Of a stretch of 38,350 nucleotides of DNA, positions 24,936 to 31,913 are shown piece after piece. The stretch spans positions 1-38,350 of the forward strand of contig JAFXYP010000051.1 in NCBI GenBank assembly GCA_017541665.1. Reading direction: 5' to 3'. Within the stretch, counting starts at the first letter, position 1. Each line of letters starts with the position of its first letter. The stretch comes from Lentisphaeria bacterium (lineage in GTDB: Bacteria; Verrucomicrobiota; Lentisphaeria; Victivallales; UBA1829). The translations under genes were made by a program, and so were the position numbers. The notes under the pieces were generated by a model, which did not search any database, had not been told where the DNA came from, and saw only the letters and a program-made list of their open reading frames with translations.

Positions 24936-26051
24936 ATGAGAACGATCCTGCTGTTTGCCAATCTGATCCTTGCGGCTTTTGCCGCATTCCATGCTTTCGA
25001 ATGGCTGAACGAACCGTCGGTGAAAGCGGAAGTCGCCACGTCCGTGACGAGAGAACGCCGCGTATCGGCGCCGCAGCCGACTCCGGTCGTGCAGGCGCAA
25101 CAGCCGTGGCAGCAGTCCCGGGGATTTGTCGGTACGCCCATGTCCACAGAGAATCAGATCGCGACCACAGTCGCGCTGAACATCTTCGATCCCGAACGCG
25201 CACCCAAGGCAACTGCAAACATGACCAGAACAATGGCAATGCCGGTCAACCGCGGCGACATGACGCTCGTCGGCACGTTCAGCATCGGCAGGATTGCCGG
25301 GGCGATCATCCTCCAGCGCGGCATGCAGATGATGAACATGTGGCAGCAGCCCGGACGCAACAATAACAACCGGAACGGCAACACACCCAGCGCCGAGGAG
25401 CTTGCGGCGGCGCAGGAACAGCAGATGCAGGAGGCGCTGGAGAATCGAGAGGAACTGGCTTCCCTGCTTCGAACCCTGCAGATGAGCCCCGACGTCACGC
25501 CACAGCAGACCGAGTTGCTCCGTCAACGCCTGAACCGTTCCAACGAGCAGATTGCACTCCTTCAGAACCAGAATCAGCAGAAAGCCATGGGACGCGACGG
25601 CCTTTCCGCAGACGGCATCACAGCGACGGCGACCGCTTCCAATTCCAACAAGCAGTATTTCCGCGTGGGTGAAACGCTTCCGAACGGCTACACGCTCGCG
25701 GCAGTAACACGTTCGACCGCCACGCTTACACGCAACCAGGAGCAGATCGAACTCACGATGCAGGGCACATCCACGAATGCGGCAACCGGCGGCTTCGGCA
25801 TGGGCGGTTTCGGCATGGGCGGCTTCGGCATGGGGGGCTTCGGCATGGGCGGATTTGGAGATATGGGTTTCGGTATGGGAGGTTTTGGGGGTATGGACTT
25901 CGGCATGGGCGGATTCGGCGGCGGCATGGACTTCGGCGGCGGATTCGGCGGCGGTGTCGGCGGCATGGGAGGCATGGGCGGTTTCGGAGGGGGAGCTGGC
26001 GGCATGGGCGGCTTCGGCGGCGGCTTCGGCGGCGGTTTCGGAGGATTCTGA
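24936..26051 (+). CDS. GspC/PulC-like inner-membrane protein with glycine-rich tail
   Basis: A 371-residue protein. Residues 3-23 form one membrane helix (ILLFANLILAAFAAFHAF) with the rest periplasmic. The region from NIFDPERA through MTLVGTFSIGRIAGAIIL, resumed at YFRVGETLPNGYTLAAVTRS and IELTMQG, resembles the HR domain of type II secretion protein C. A Q/N-rich segment of about 120 residues (~135-255), probably partly coiled coil, interrupts it. Residues 285-371 are almost only Gly, Phe, Met and Asp, repeating GGFGM. No PDZ or coiled-coil C-terminal domain of classical GspC is present. AAGGAGA precedes the ATG. No other secretion genes are adjacent. A secretion or pilus role is inference. 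Confidence 0.6.
   Translation: MRTILLFANLILAAFAAFHAFEWLNEPSVKAEVATSVTRERRVSAPQPTPVVQAQQPWQQSRGFVGTPMSTENQIATTVALNIFDPERAPKATANMTRTMAMPVNRGDMTLVGTFSIGRIAGAIILQRGMQMMNMWQQPGRNNNNRNGNTPSAEELAAAQEQQMQEALENREELASLLRTLQMSPDVTPQQTELLRQRLNRSNEQIALLQNQNQQKAMGRDGLSADGITATATASNSNKQYFRVGETLPNGYTLAAVTRSTATLTRNQEQIELTMQGTSTNAATGGFGMGGFGMGGFGMGGFGMGGFGDMGFGMGGFGGMDFGMGGFGGGMDFGGGFGGGVGGMGGMGGFGGGAGGMGGFGGGFGGGFGGF
25788..26051 (+). repeat. Tandem coding repeat for the GGFGM-type tail
   Basis: About 264 bases of imperfect 15-base units, near GGCTTCGGCATGGGC, encode the glycine-rich tail. Units are most regular at 25788-25855 and drift to GGCGGC-rich versions later. Such tracts can expand or contract by slippage in whole codons. 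Confidence 0.75.
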
Positions 26052-26139
26052 TCCCGTAAAAAACATGCCGCCATCAGGCCGGAAAGCAAAACGATACGGT
26101 CGGCCGTGTCCGAACAGAGGCTGCCCGCACTGGTCCGGA

Positions 26140-27414
26140 TTACTTGCGGATTTCAGCCAGGACTTTTTCGAGCGCGCCGCGGCTCTTCAGCATCACGGCA
26201 CGGGCGCGTTCGCCGAGCTTGCGGCGTTTCTCCGGATCGGCGAGCAGGCTGCGGAGGGCGTCGGCGAGTTCGTTGTCCTTCATCACGCGCAGCACGGCGT
26301 CGCCCTTCACGAGGGCGTCCAGCGCCTGCCGGAAGTTCTTCAGCTGGCGGCCGCAGACCACGGGCTTGCCCATCAGGGCGGGCTCGATGATGTTCTGCCC
26401 CTCGTTGTTTCCCGCCAGGGTCTTGCCCATGATGACGAGGTCCGCGCCCTTGATGAGGCGCGCGAGTTCGCCGGTGGTGTCTGCCAGCAGCACGGAGAAT
26501 CCCTGCTTGTCGCCCGTGTCGTTGCTCCGGCGGTGGAAGCTCAACCCGCGGTCGCGGATCAGCTTTTCGATGTCGTTGCCGCGTTCGGCATGGCGCGGCA
26601 CGAGCACGAGCCGCAGGACGGGAAATTCCTTCTGCAGTGCCATGAACGTGTCGAGGATGAGCGGTTCCTCCGGGTTGTGCGTGGAGGCCGCCAGCAGGAC
26701 CGTGATGTCCTGTTCGCCGAAGATGGCGGGGAAATCCGCGCCGTCGCCGGCGGGCGGCGCCTGGTCGAATTTGATGTTGCCGCACACGGAGACGCGGTCG
26801 TCGATGCCGGGCGCGATCGTGAGCAGGCGTTCGCGGTCGAGCTCGGTCTGGGCGCAGATGTGATCGAACTTGCGGAGCATCGGCGCGATGACGAACCGGA
26901 ACCGGCGGTATCCGCGGAACGAATGGTCGGAGATGCGCGTGTTGGCGAGCAGGAGCTTCGCGCCGGAGTGCTTCGCCGACGAGATCAGCTGCGGCCAGAG
27001 TTCGGTCTCGAAGATCACGAGTTTCGACGGGCGGATCAGCCCCATCGCCGACCACACGAAGAAACACCAGTCGATGGGGCAGAAGATGACCTTCACGCGC
27101 GCCGGATCGGTCTTGTTGCGCGCGATCTCCTGCGCCGTGGTGGTCGTCGTGCTCAGGATGAACTTGCGGTCGGGGTCCGCCTCCGCCCATGCCTTCAGAA
27201 GCGGCAGCGTGAGGTTGGTCTCGCCCACGCTCACGGCGTGGAGCCAGGTCGCGCCGCGCCATTCCTTCAGCTCGCGGCGGCGCGCCGCCCCGAAGATGCC
27301 GAACCGCTCGAAATACGTTTTCTTGTACCCGGACCGGCGGATGTATTTCACGATCAGGCCGGGCAGGTAAAACAGGAATACCAGCGGGAAAAAGAGATTA
27401 TAGAAAAAAAGCAT
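26140..27414 (-). CDS. waaA: 3-deoxy-D-manno-octulosonic acid (Kdo) transferase
   Basis: A 424-residue GT30 enzyme that adds Kdo from CMP-Kdo to lipid IVA at the inner face of the cytoplasmic membrane. Residues 1-22 are a membrane anchor (NLFFPLVFLFYLPGLIV). Motifs: WLHAVSVGETNLTLPLL with the catalytic Glu in SVGE, STTTTTAQEIA, IFETELWPQLI, LLANTRISDHSFRGYRRF, AASTHNPEE, RHAERG and NNEGQNIIEPALMGKPVV for CMP-Kdo binding. Full length. With the waaP-type kinase it shows a Kdo-heptose LPS core. Its promoter is at 27461-27488. No ribosome site is clear at the ATG. Confidence 0.95.
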   Translation of the reverse strand: MLFFYNLFFPLVFLFYLPGLIVKYIRRSGYKKTYFERFGIFGAARRRELKEWRGATWLHAVSVGETNLTLPLLKAWAEADPDRKFILSTTTTTAQEIARNKTDPARVKVIFCPIDWCFFVWSAMGLIRPSKLVIFETELWPQLISSAKHSGAKLLLANTRISDHSFRGYRRFRFVIAPMLRKFDHICAQTELDRERLLTIAPGIDDRVSVCGNIKFDQAPPAGDGADFPAIFGEQDITVLLAASTHNPEEPLILDTFMALQKEFPVLRLVLVPRHAERGNDIEKLIRDRGLSFHRRSNDTGDKQGFSVLLADTTGELARLIKGADLVIMGKTLAGNNEGQNIIEPALMGKPVVCGRQLKNFRQALDALVKGDAVLRVMKDNELADALRSLLADPEKRRKLGERARAVMLKSRGALEKVLAEIRK

Positions 27415-27460
27415 GCGGACACGTTATTTTGGGTAAAAACAGAACAAAAACGGAAAATAT

Positions 27461-27488
27461 AATATACATCCTTTTTGCGAAAAAGCAA
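27461..27488 (-). promoter_or_regulatory. Promoter of waaA
   Basis: On the minus strand, TTGCTT (27483-27488), 16 bases, TATATT (27461-27466), ATG before the -10 and AT after it. The leader to the ATG is about 40 bases. Confidence 0.55.
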
Positions 27489-27557
27489 CAAGGCGGCGAC
27501 GAGCGCACGCCGGTTCCGCATGCCCGGACGGCGGCGAAAACATCCCTCCGGTCGAGG

Positions 27558-28496
27558 TCAGAAGCGGAAGAGTGCATCCTGCGGGAACGGCCTGTCGAAG
27601 GCGGCGCAGATTTCGCGGAGGTTCTTTTCGGTGGAGGCGGAGAAGGTCGGGATCATCTGAATCCCGGGGTAGTCCGTCTGGAACCGGATGCAGATCTGTG
27701 CGGGAGTCAGCCCGGTCTCCTGCGAGAGCCCGAGGATCTTTTTCGCCAGGAGGCGCGCCGCGCCGGAGTCGTACATGGTCCCGGCGAAACGTTCCGCGTC
27801 CGGGTCGGAGAAGAAGCCTTCCGCAAGCGAGGAGGAGCCCATGACGGCCATCCCGGTCGCGCGGTGGTAGCCCGCGTAGTTGCGGTTCCACATGGACATG
27901 GTGTCATCGGGCATGGGGTTGGTGAGGCCGACCGCGGGGTGGGTGGTGAGCTGGTTCACGCGGAAGCCGTCGAAGGAGCGTTCCTGTGCGGCTTTGTCGG
28001 CGGCCATGAGGCGTTGGACGCGCCAGTTCGACGCACCGTAGTACCGAATCTTGCCGGCGGCCCTGGCCTTCTCGCAGAGTTCCAGCAGCCCCGCGACGGG
28101 AATTCGCATGTCGTCGCGGTGGAAGAGATACAGGTCGATGCGGTCGGTCTTCAGCTCCGCGAGCGAGGCGTCCAGGTCGGCAGCGAAATCGGCGGGCGTG
28201 ACGCGGTCGGCCTTCGTCGCCAGGTCGTAATGGCAGCCCTTCGTGCAGATGACGAACTTGTCGCGGTTGCCGCGGCTGCGGAAATAGTCGCCGAGGATGC
28301 GTTCGCTGCGGTGGAGCTCGCCGGGCACCCAGTTCGAGTAGACGGACGCCGTGTCGATGAAATTCCCGCCGAGCGAGGCGAAAACGTCAAGCAGGCGCAT
28401 CCCCTCCGTTTCGTCCGGCCTGAGGCCGAGTCTTGCCTGCCCGAAACAGATTTGCGAGACCTCCAGGTCCGTGCCGTGTATCCGTATGCGGTTCAT
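27558..28496 (-). CDS. Aldo/keto reductase
   Basis: A 312-residue NADPH-dependent (beta/alpha)8 oxidoreductase. The catalytic tetrad is visible: Asp and Tyr in GGNFIDTASVYSNW, Lys in VICTKGCHY and His in LYLFHRDD. Cofactor-side residues YYGASNWRVQRL and IPTFSASTEKNLRE are typical of the dehydrogenase-like AKR subgroup. Soluble and cytoplasmic. Relatives act on sugars, aldehydes or inositol-type substrates; the actual one is unknown. The ATG at 28496 has AGGAGAG upstream. It lies between rubrerythrin and waaA with no functional link evident. Confidence 0.88.
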   Translation of the reverse strand: MNRIRIHGTDLEVSQICFGQARLGLRPDETEGMRLLDVFASLGGNFIDTASVYSNWVPGELHRSERILGDYFRSRGNRDKFVICTKGCHYDLATKADRVTPADFAADLDASLAELKTDRIDLYLFHRDDMRIPVAGLLELCEKARAAGKIRYYGASNWRVQRLMAADKAAQERSFDGFRVNQLTTHPAVGLTNPMPDDTMSMWNRNYAGYHRATGMAVMGSSSLAEGFFSDPDAERFAGTMYDSGAARLLAKKILGLSQETGLTPAQICIRFQTDYPGIQMIPTFSASTEKNLREICAAFDRPFPQDALFRF

Positions 28497-28530
28497 ATTG
28501 CTCTCTCCTGCATGCGTGAATGTGAGAACC

Positions 28531-28566
28531 CGGAGCCTCCATCATACAGTAGAGGCTCCGTTTTTT
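28531..28566 (+). terminator. Terminator-shaped hairpin facing the plus strand
   Basis: CGGAGCCTC (28531-28539) pairs with GAGGCTCCG (28552-28560) around a 12-base loop, followed by TTTTTT. It would stop transcription running on the plus strand, against the adjacent minus-strand genes. It touches the dispersed palindrome at 28567 and shares its GGAGGCT motif. Confidence 0.5.
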
Positions 28567-28613
28567 GTGCCGGAGCGAAGCCGGGCACTGAATCCGTGGA
28601 GGCTTTGCCCCCT
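28567..28613. repeat. Dispersed two-hairpin palindromic element, copy 2
   Basis: Related to 825-870: GTGCCGG, then AGCGAAG, then CCGGGCACT, a short spacer, and GTGGAGGCTTTGCCCCC. It begins exactly at the rubrerythrin stop codon. The two copies agree in order and loop position, and differences in one arm are partly offset in the other, as expected of a structure under selection. Confidence 0.6.
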
Positions 28614-29146
28614 CAGTAGTTGTCCGCCTCGATCTGGAAATACGCCCGCGGGTGGTTGCAGACGGGGCAGACTTCCGGCGGGGTGGTGCCGATGTAGACA
28701 TGTCCGCAGTTGCGGCATTCCCAGCGGTTTTCGCCGGTGCGGACCCAGATCTCGCCGGTTTCGATGTTGGCGGCGAGCTTGCGGTAGCGTTCCTCGTGGC
28801 GCTTTTCGATGGCGGCGACGCCCTCGAACTGCGCGGCAATGTCGTTGAATCCTTCGGTGCGGGCCTCTTCGGCGAAGCGCTTGTACATGTCGGTCCATTC
28901 TTCGTGTTCTCCGTCGGCCGCGGCCTTCAGGTTTTCGAGGGTGGAGCCGATGCCGCCGAGGTGCTTGAACCAGAGCTTGGCATGTTCCTTTTCATTGTCC
29001 GCGGTTTCGAGGAAGAACGCCGCGATCTGTTCGAAGCCTTCCTTCTTGGCCTTGCTGGCGAAATAGGTGTATTTGTTGCGGGCCTGGGATTCGCCTGCGA
29101 ACGCGAATGCGAGGTTCTTTTCGGTCTTGCTGCCTTTCAGTTCCAT
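28613..29146 (-). CDS. rbr: Rubrerythrin
   Basis: A 177-residue di-iron peroxidase that removes hydrogen peroxide in anaerobes. The four-helix domain has the iron-ligand pairs [24 protein letters not shown] and [14 protein letters not shown]. The C-terminal rubredoxin-like domain has two C-x2-C knuckles, CRNCGHVY and [10 protein letters not shown]. Length and domain order are those of classical Rbr. GAAAGGA precedes the ATG. It is the last minus-strand gene after the ExbD genes with a 64-base gap and no obvious promoter, so it may be read with them. Confidence 0.96.
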   Translation of the reverse strand: MELKGSKTEKNLAFAFAGESQARNKYTYFASKAKKEGFEQIAAFFLETADNEKEHAKLWFKHLGGIGSTLENLKAAADGEHEEWTDMYKRFAEEARTEGFNDIAAQFEGVAAIEKRHEERYRKLAANIETGEIWVRTGENRWECRNCGHVYIGTTPPEVCPVCNHPRAYFQIEADNY

Positions 29147-29210
29147 GATGAATGTCCTTTCGGGGTTGGGTATGTTGGAGAATGTGTGGATGATGCGGAT
29201 TTGCGGGGCG

Positions 29211-29759
29211 TTATTTGCGTTTGCGCTGCGGCGGGGGGTCGGGGATGAATGGCTTGACCTTGTCGACGAGCTGGCGGGAGTTCAGGCCGAGTTCGCTGCA
29301 GAGGTCGAGCACGCGGATGAGCTTGCGGTATTTTACGTTCGGATCGCACTTGATGATGATGGTGGAATTCGCGTCGGCCTGCGCGATCGCGGCGAGGCGT
29401 TCGCGGAGCCTGGCGACCTCCATCGGTGCGGATCCGTTGAACGAATAGTACAGGCGTTCGTCTTTCAGGACCTCGTTCGGGTCGTCGCGGTCGCCGAGCG
29501 CGGCCAGCCGGGCGTCGATCTCGTCGATGTTGTCGCGCGAATACTTATCGACGTCGATGGTGATGGGGATGAGCGGATCGGCCGCGACGGTCGACATGTC
29601 GGGCGCGGGCAGTTCGACGTTGATCATGACTTCCTCGGTGACGGGTTTCTGCGTCACGAGGAAGAAGATGAGCAGGAGAAAGACGACGTCGATCATGCTG
29701 GACAGGGGGAAGCTGGCGTCCGGGGGCGGATTGAGCTTGGTGGTTTCTTTTCTCGCCAT
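29211..29759 (-). CDS. ExbD/TolR-family protein (second of two)
   Basis: A 182-residue biopolymer-transport protein. One membrane helix follows a short cytoplasmic N terminus: [21 protein letters not shown], with the proton-path Asp in SSMID. The periplasmic domain ends with [21 protein letters not shown], the usual ExbD strand-helix unit. About 40 extra residues ([19 protein letters not shown] and following) are inserted before that unit, making it longer than its neighbour. It starts 13 bases after the first ExbD and has GGAGAC upstream. Together with ExbB it should form a proton-driven motor that pulls or twists a partner across the periplasm. Confidence 0.9.
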   Translation of the reverse strand: MARKETTKLNPPPDASFPLSSMIDVVFLLLIFFLVTQKPVTEEVMINVELPAPDMSTVAADPLIPITIDVDKYSRDNIDEIDARLAALGDRDDPNEVLKDERLYYSFNGSAPMEVARLRERLAAIAQADANSTIIIKCDPNVKYRKLIRVLDLCSELGLNSRQLVDKVKPFIPDPPPQRKRK

Positions 29760-29772
29760 GTACCGGGTCTCC

Positions 29773-30198
29773 TTATTCCTGCAGGCCCGCCAGGCTGACC
29801 TTGTACAGCCCGGTCTTCTTGATGGCGTCCAGGACCTTCGCGCCGTAGTAGTACTGCACCTGGCGGTCGCCTCGGATCACAACGGGGATCGACAGCGGAT
29901 CGGGCGTGGTGCGCTTCACGTCCTCGAGGAGGGCGGTGAGCTCGGGGCCAGTCATGGCGCGGCCGCCGATGGTCATGGAACCGTCCATGCGGAGATTGAT
30001 CGTGATGGTACGCGGGTCCTGCTTGACGACGGGGCGTCCGTTGGGCGCGTCCGCGAGGAGGACGCTTTCATCCTGCATGTCCTTGTCCAGCGTGGCGGTC
30101 ACGATGAAGAAGATGATGAGCAGGAAGACGATGTCGATCATGCTGGAGATCGGCACCGATGCGGCCTCCTCGGTCATGAGTCTTGTTTTCTTGGCCAT
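29773..30198 (-). CDS. ExbD/TolR-family protein (first of two)
   Basis: A 141-residue ExbD of usual size. The single helix is VPISSMIDIVFLLIIFFIVTATL, with the conserved proton-binding Asp in SSMID. The periplasmic domain ends in IPVVIRGDRQVQYYYGAKVLDAIKKTGL, the typical ExbD tail. AAAGGAG precedes the ATG. Two different ExbDs after one ExbB suggest a heterodimer in the channel, as in gliding-motility AglRQS-like and some TonB systems. Confidence 0.93.
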   Translation of the reverse strand: MAKKTRLMTEEAASVPISSMIDIVFLLIIFFIVTATLDKDMQDESVLLADAPNGRPVVKQDPRTITINLRMDGSMTIGGRAMTGPELTALLEDVKRTTPDPLSIPVVIRGDRQVQYYYGAKVLDAIKKTGLYKVSLAGLQE

Positions 30199-30234
30199 GG
30201 ATGATGCTCCTTTGAACGGGATTCACGGGGCGTG

Positions 30235-30999
30235 TCACGGTTCCTGTTCTTTGACTTCGGAGTTCTTCAGGGTGTTGATCAGCTCGTAGGTCATGGCCTC
30301 CATCATGAGGATGATCTTGGAGGCGTTGTTCTTGATGAACGTGAATCCGAGGATGGCTGGGACGGCGATGAAGAGGCCGACGGCGGTGGTGTAGAGGGCG
30401 GAAGAGATGGACTGTGCGAGTGCGGCGGTCTGCGCGGCGCCCTTCACGGTGCCGAGGCTGCCGAACGCGGACACCATGCCGGTGACGGTGCCCATGAGGC
30501 CGAACATCGGGGCGAGCTGGCCGCAGAGGTTCAGGTAGTTTACGCGCTGCATGAGCTTTTCGGTCTCGATGCTGGCCTGAGAGGACACGGAGTCGAGCAC
30601 GACGTCGTAGCCTTCGGTAATGCTGTTGAAGCCGGACATCAGGATATTGGACAGCGGGCCGGGGGTGGCTTCGCATGCCTCCATCGCGGCGCCCAGGTCG
30701 CCCTCGGCGAGCGAGTTCTTCACGGTTTCGATCAGGTCGGCGGGCATGATCTTCACCGCGCGGATGCACACGCAGGAGTCGATGATGAGCGCCAGCGTGG
30801 CGAGCGAGGTCAGGAAGATCATGAGCCAGACGATCAGGTCCATGGCCGTGCCGCCGAAGACGACCTGCAGGAAGCTGGTCCCGCTTTTCGCCGTCTCTTC
30901 GCCCGCTTCCTCCTGGGCCCAGGCGGGCATGGAGAGCAGAAGACCCGAGGCCGCGACGGCGGTCGCCGCGAGGAACGCTGATGTGCGATTGGATTTCAT
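30235..30999 (-). CDS. MotA/TolQ/ExbB proton channel protein
   Basis: A 254-residue channel subunit. It begins with a cleavable signal peptide (residues 1-28, ending MPAWAQ), as in ExbBs of several environmental phyla, then helix one (DLIVWLMIFLTSLATLALII). The last two helices carry the family core: PMFGLMGTVTGMVSAFGSLG, and SSALYTTAVGLFIAVPAILGF, with the channel-lining Thr. It should form a pentamer around an ExbD dimer in the inner membrane. AAGGAAT precedes the ATG. It lies between a TPR-protein gene and two exbD genes. Confidence 0.93.
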   Translation of the reverse strand: MKSNRTSAFLAATAVAASGLLLSMPAWAQEEAGEETAKSGTSFLQVVFGGTAMDLIVWLMIFLTSLATLALIIDSCVCIRAVKIMPADLIETVKNSLAEGDLGAAMEACEATPGPLSNILMSGFNSITEGYDVVLDSVSSQASIETEKLMQRVNYLNLCGQLAPMFGLMGTVTGMVSAFGSLGTVKGAAQTAALAQSISSALYTTAVGLFIAVPAILGFTFIKNNASKIILMMEAMTYELINTLKNSEVKEQEP

Positions 31000-31059
31000 A
31001 CGAATGATTCCTTCTATGTTGAAAGTTTATGATTGATGTCGATTCCGGGGGGAGGGGGA

Positions 31060-31881
31060 TCAGAGCTGCTTGGCGTAGTCGCTCTTCGGGTAGTCCCTCT
31101 TCAGCATGTCCGCGAAGATCTTCGCGCGGGCGTCGTTCAGTACGGTCAGGGTCTGGTAGGCGCGGAAGGTGGCTTCGGCGGCGCGGCTGGACTTCGGGAA
31201 GAGCAGGCTGATCTGGGCATAGGCGTTGAAGGCGTCGCGCCGGTCGTCCTGGGAGTTCGTCTCGGAAGCGCGAGCGGAGAGGATGTCGCCGCGAGCGAAG
31301 AGCGCGCTGACCGCGGCGGCGTCGCCGGCGTACATGAGTTTTTTGGAGAGTTCAAGTCCCTTGTCCCACGCCTTGATGTTGCCGTAGAATTTGATCAGGA
31401 GTTCGTATGCCGCGCTCAGGTCCGCCTCGTTGCGCGGGCTGCTTTTGTAATCCTTCAGCGTCTCAAGCACCTTGATTGCCTCGGACTGCTTCCCCTGGGC
31501 GTCGAGCGCCTCGGCCTGGCGGAGTTTGGAGTAGGGCTCCCAGCCGAGCGGGCCGAACGACTTCGCGGCCGCGGCGAACGCGGTCGCGGCCTCGTCGTAT
31601 TTCTTGCTGCCGAGGAGCTTGTCGGCTGTCGTGATCTCCTCCGGCTTCGGGATCCACGCCCATTTGACGCGGTTCTTGCGGATGGAGAGCTTCGGGGAGC
31701 CGTCCTTCAGGGATTCGGCATAGCGGAAATCGCCGCTCTGCGTCAGTTCGACCAGCGCGGCGCGGATCTCCTCGCCGTCGGTCGTCATGATAACGGGTTT
31801 TGCGGCGGCGGCCGTCTGGGCGGCAAGCTGGACTGCCGCGAGCAGGAGTCCTCCGGTCAGGAGCGTCATCAATTTTTTCAT
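31060..31881 (-). CDS. Exported TPR protein of the ExbBD operon
   Basis: A 273-residue periplasmic protein. Residues 1-27 are a signal peptide (LMTLLTGGLLLAAVQLAAQT). Residues ~30-80 form a small beta-rich region (PVIMTTDGEEIRAALVELTQ), and residues 85-273 are tetratricopeptide-like helical pairs, for example KLLGSKKYDEAATAFAAAAK, AEALDAQGKQSEAIKVLETL and FNAYAQISLLFPKSSRAAEA. TPR proteins act as scaffolds. Its place directly before exbB suggests it couples the motor to another envelope part. GAGG lies eight bases before the ATG. No family name can be given with confidence. Confidence 0.75.
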   Translation of the reverse strand: MKKLMTLLTGGLLLAAVQLAAQTAAAAKPVIMTTDGEEIRAALVELTQSGDFRYAESLKDGSPKLSIRKNRVKWAWIPKPEEITTADKLLGSKKYDEAATAFAAAAKSFGPLGWEPYSKLRQAEALDAQGKQSEAIKVLETLKDYKSSPRNEADLSAAYELLIKFYGNIKAWDKGLELSKKLMYAGDAAAVSALFARGDILSARASETNSQDDRRDAFNAYAQISLLFPKSSRAAEATFRAYQTLTVLNDARAKIFADMLKRDYPKSDYAKQL

Positions 31882-31913
31882 CTAATTACCTCGTCGTATG
31901 GATTATGATTTGA

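Noticed and set aside
25788..26051. Regular repeats considered as a CRISPR array
   Set aside because: Units are short, contiguous and in codon phase, without unique spacers; they encode a protein tail.
24918..26066. Minus-strand frame rich in His, Ala, Glu and Thr
   Set aside because: Arises from the antisense of the glycine-rich repeat and Q-rich part of the GspC-like gene; no start signal.
25688..26089. Minus-strand proline-rich PPKPPMPK frame
   Set aside because: Another reading of the same glycine repeat; artefact.
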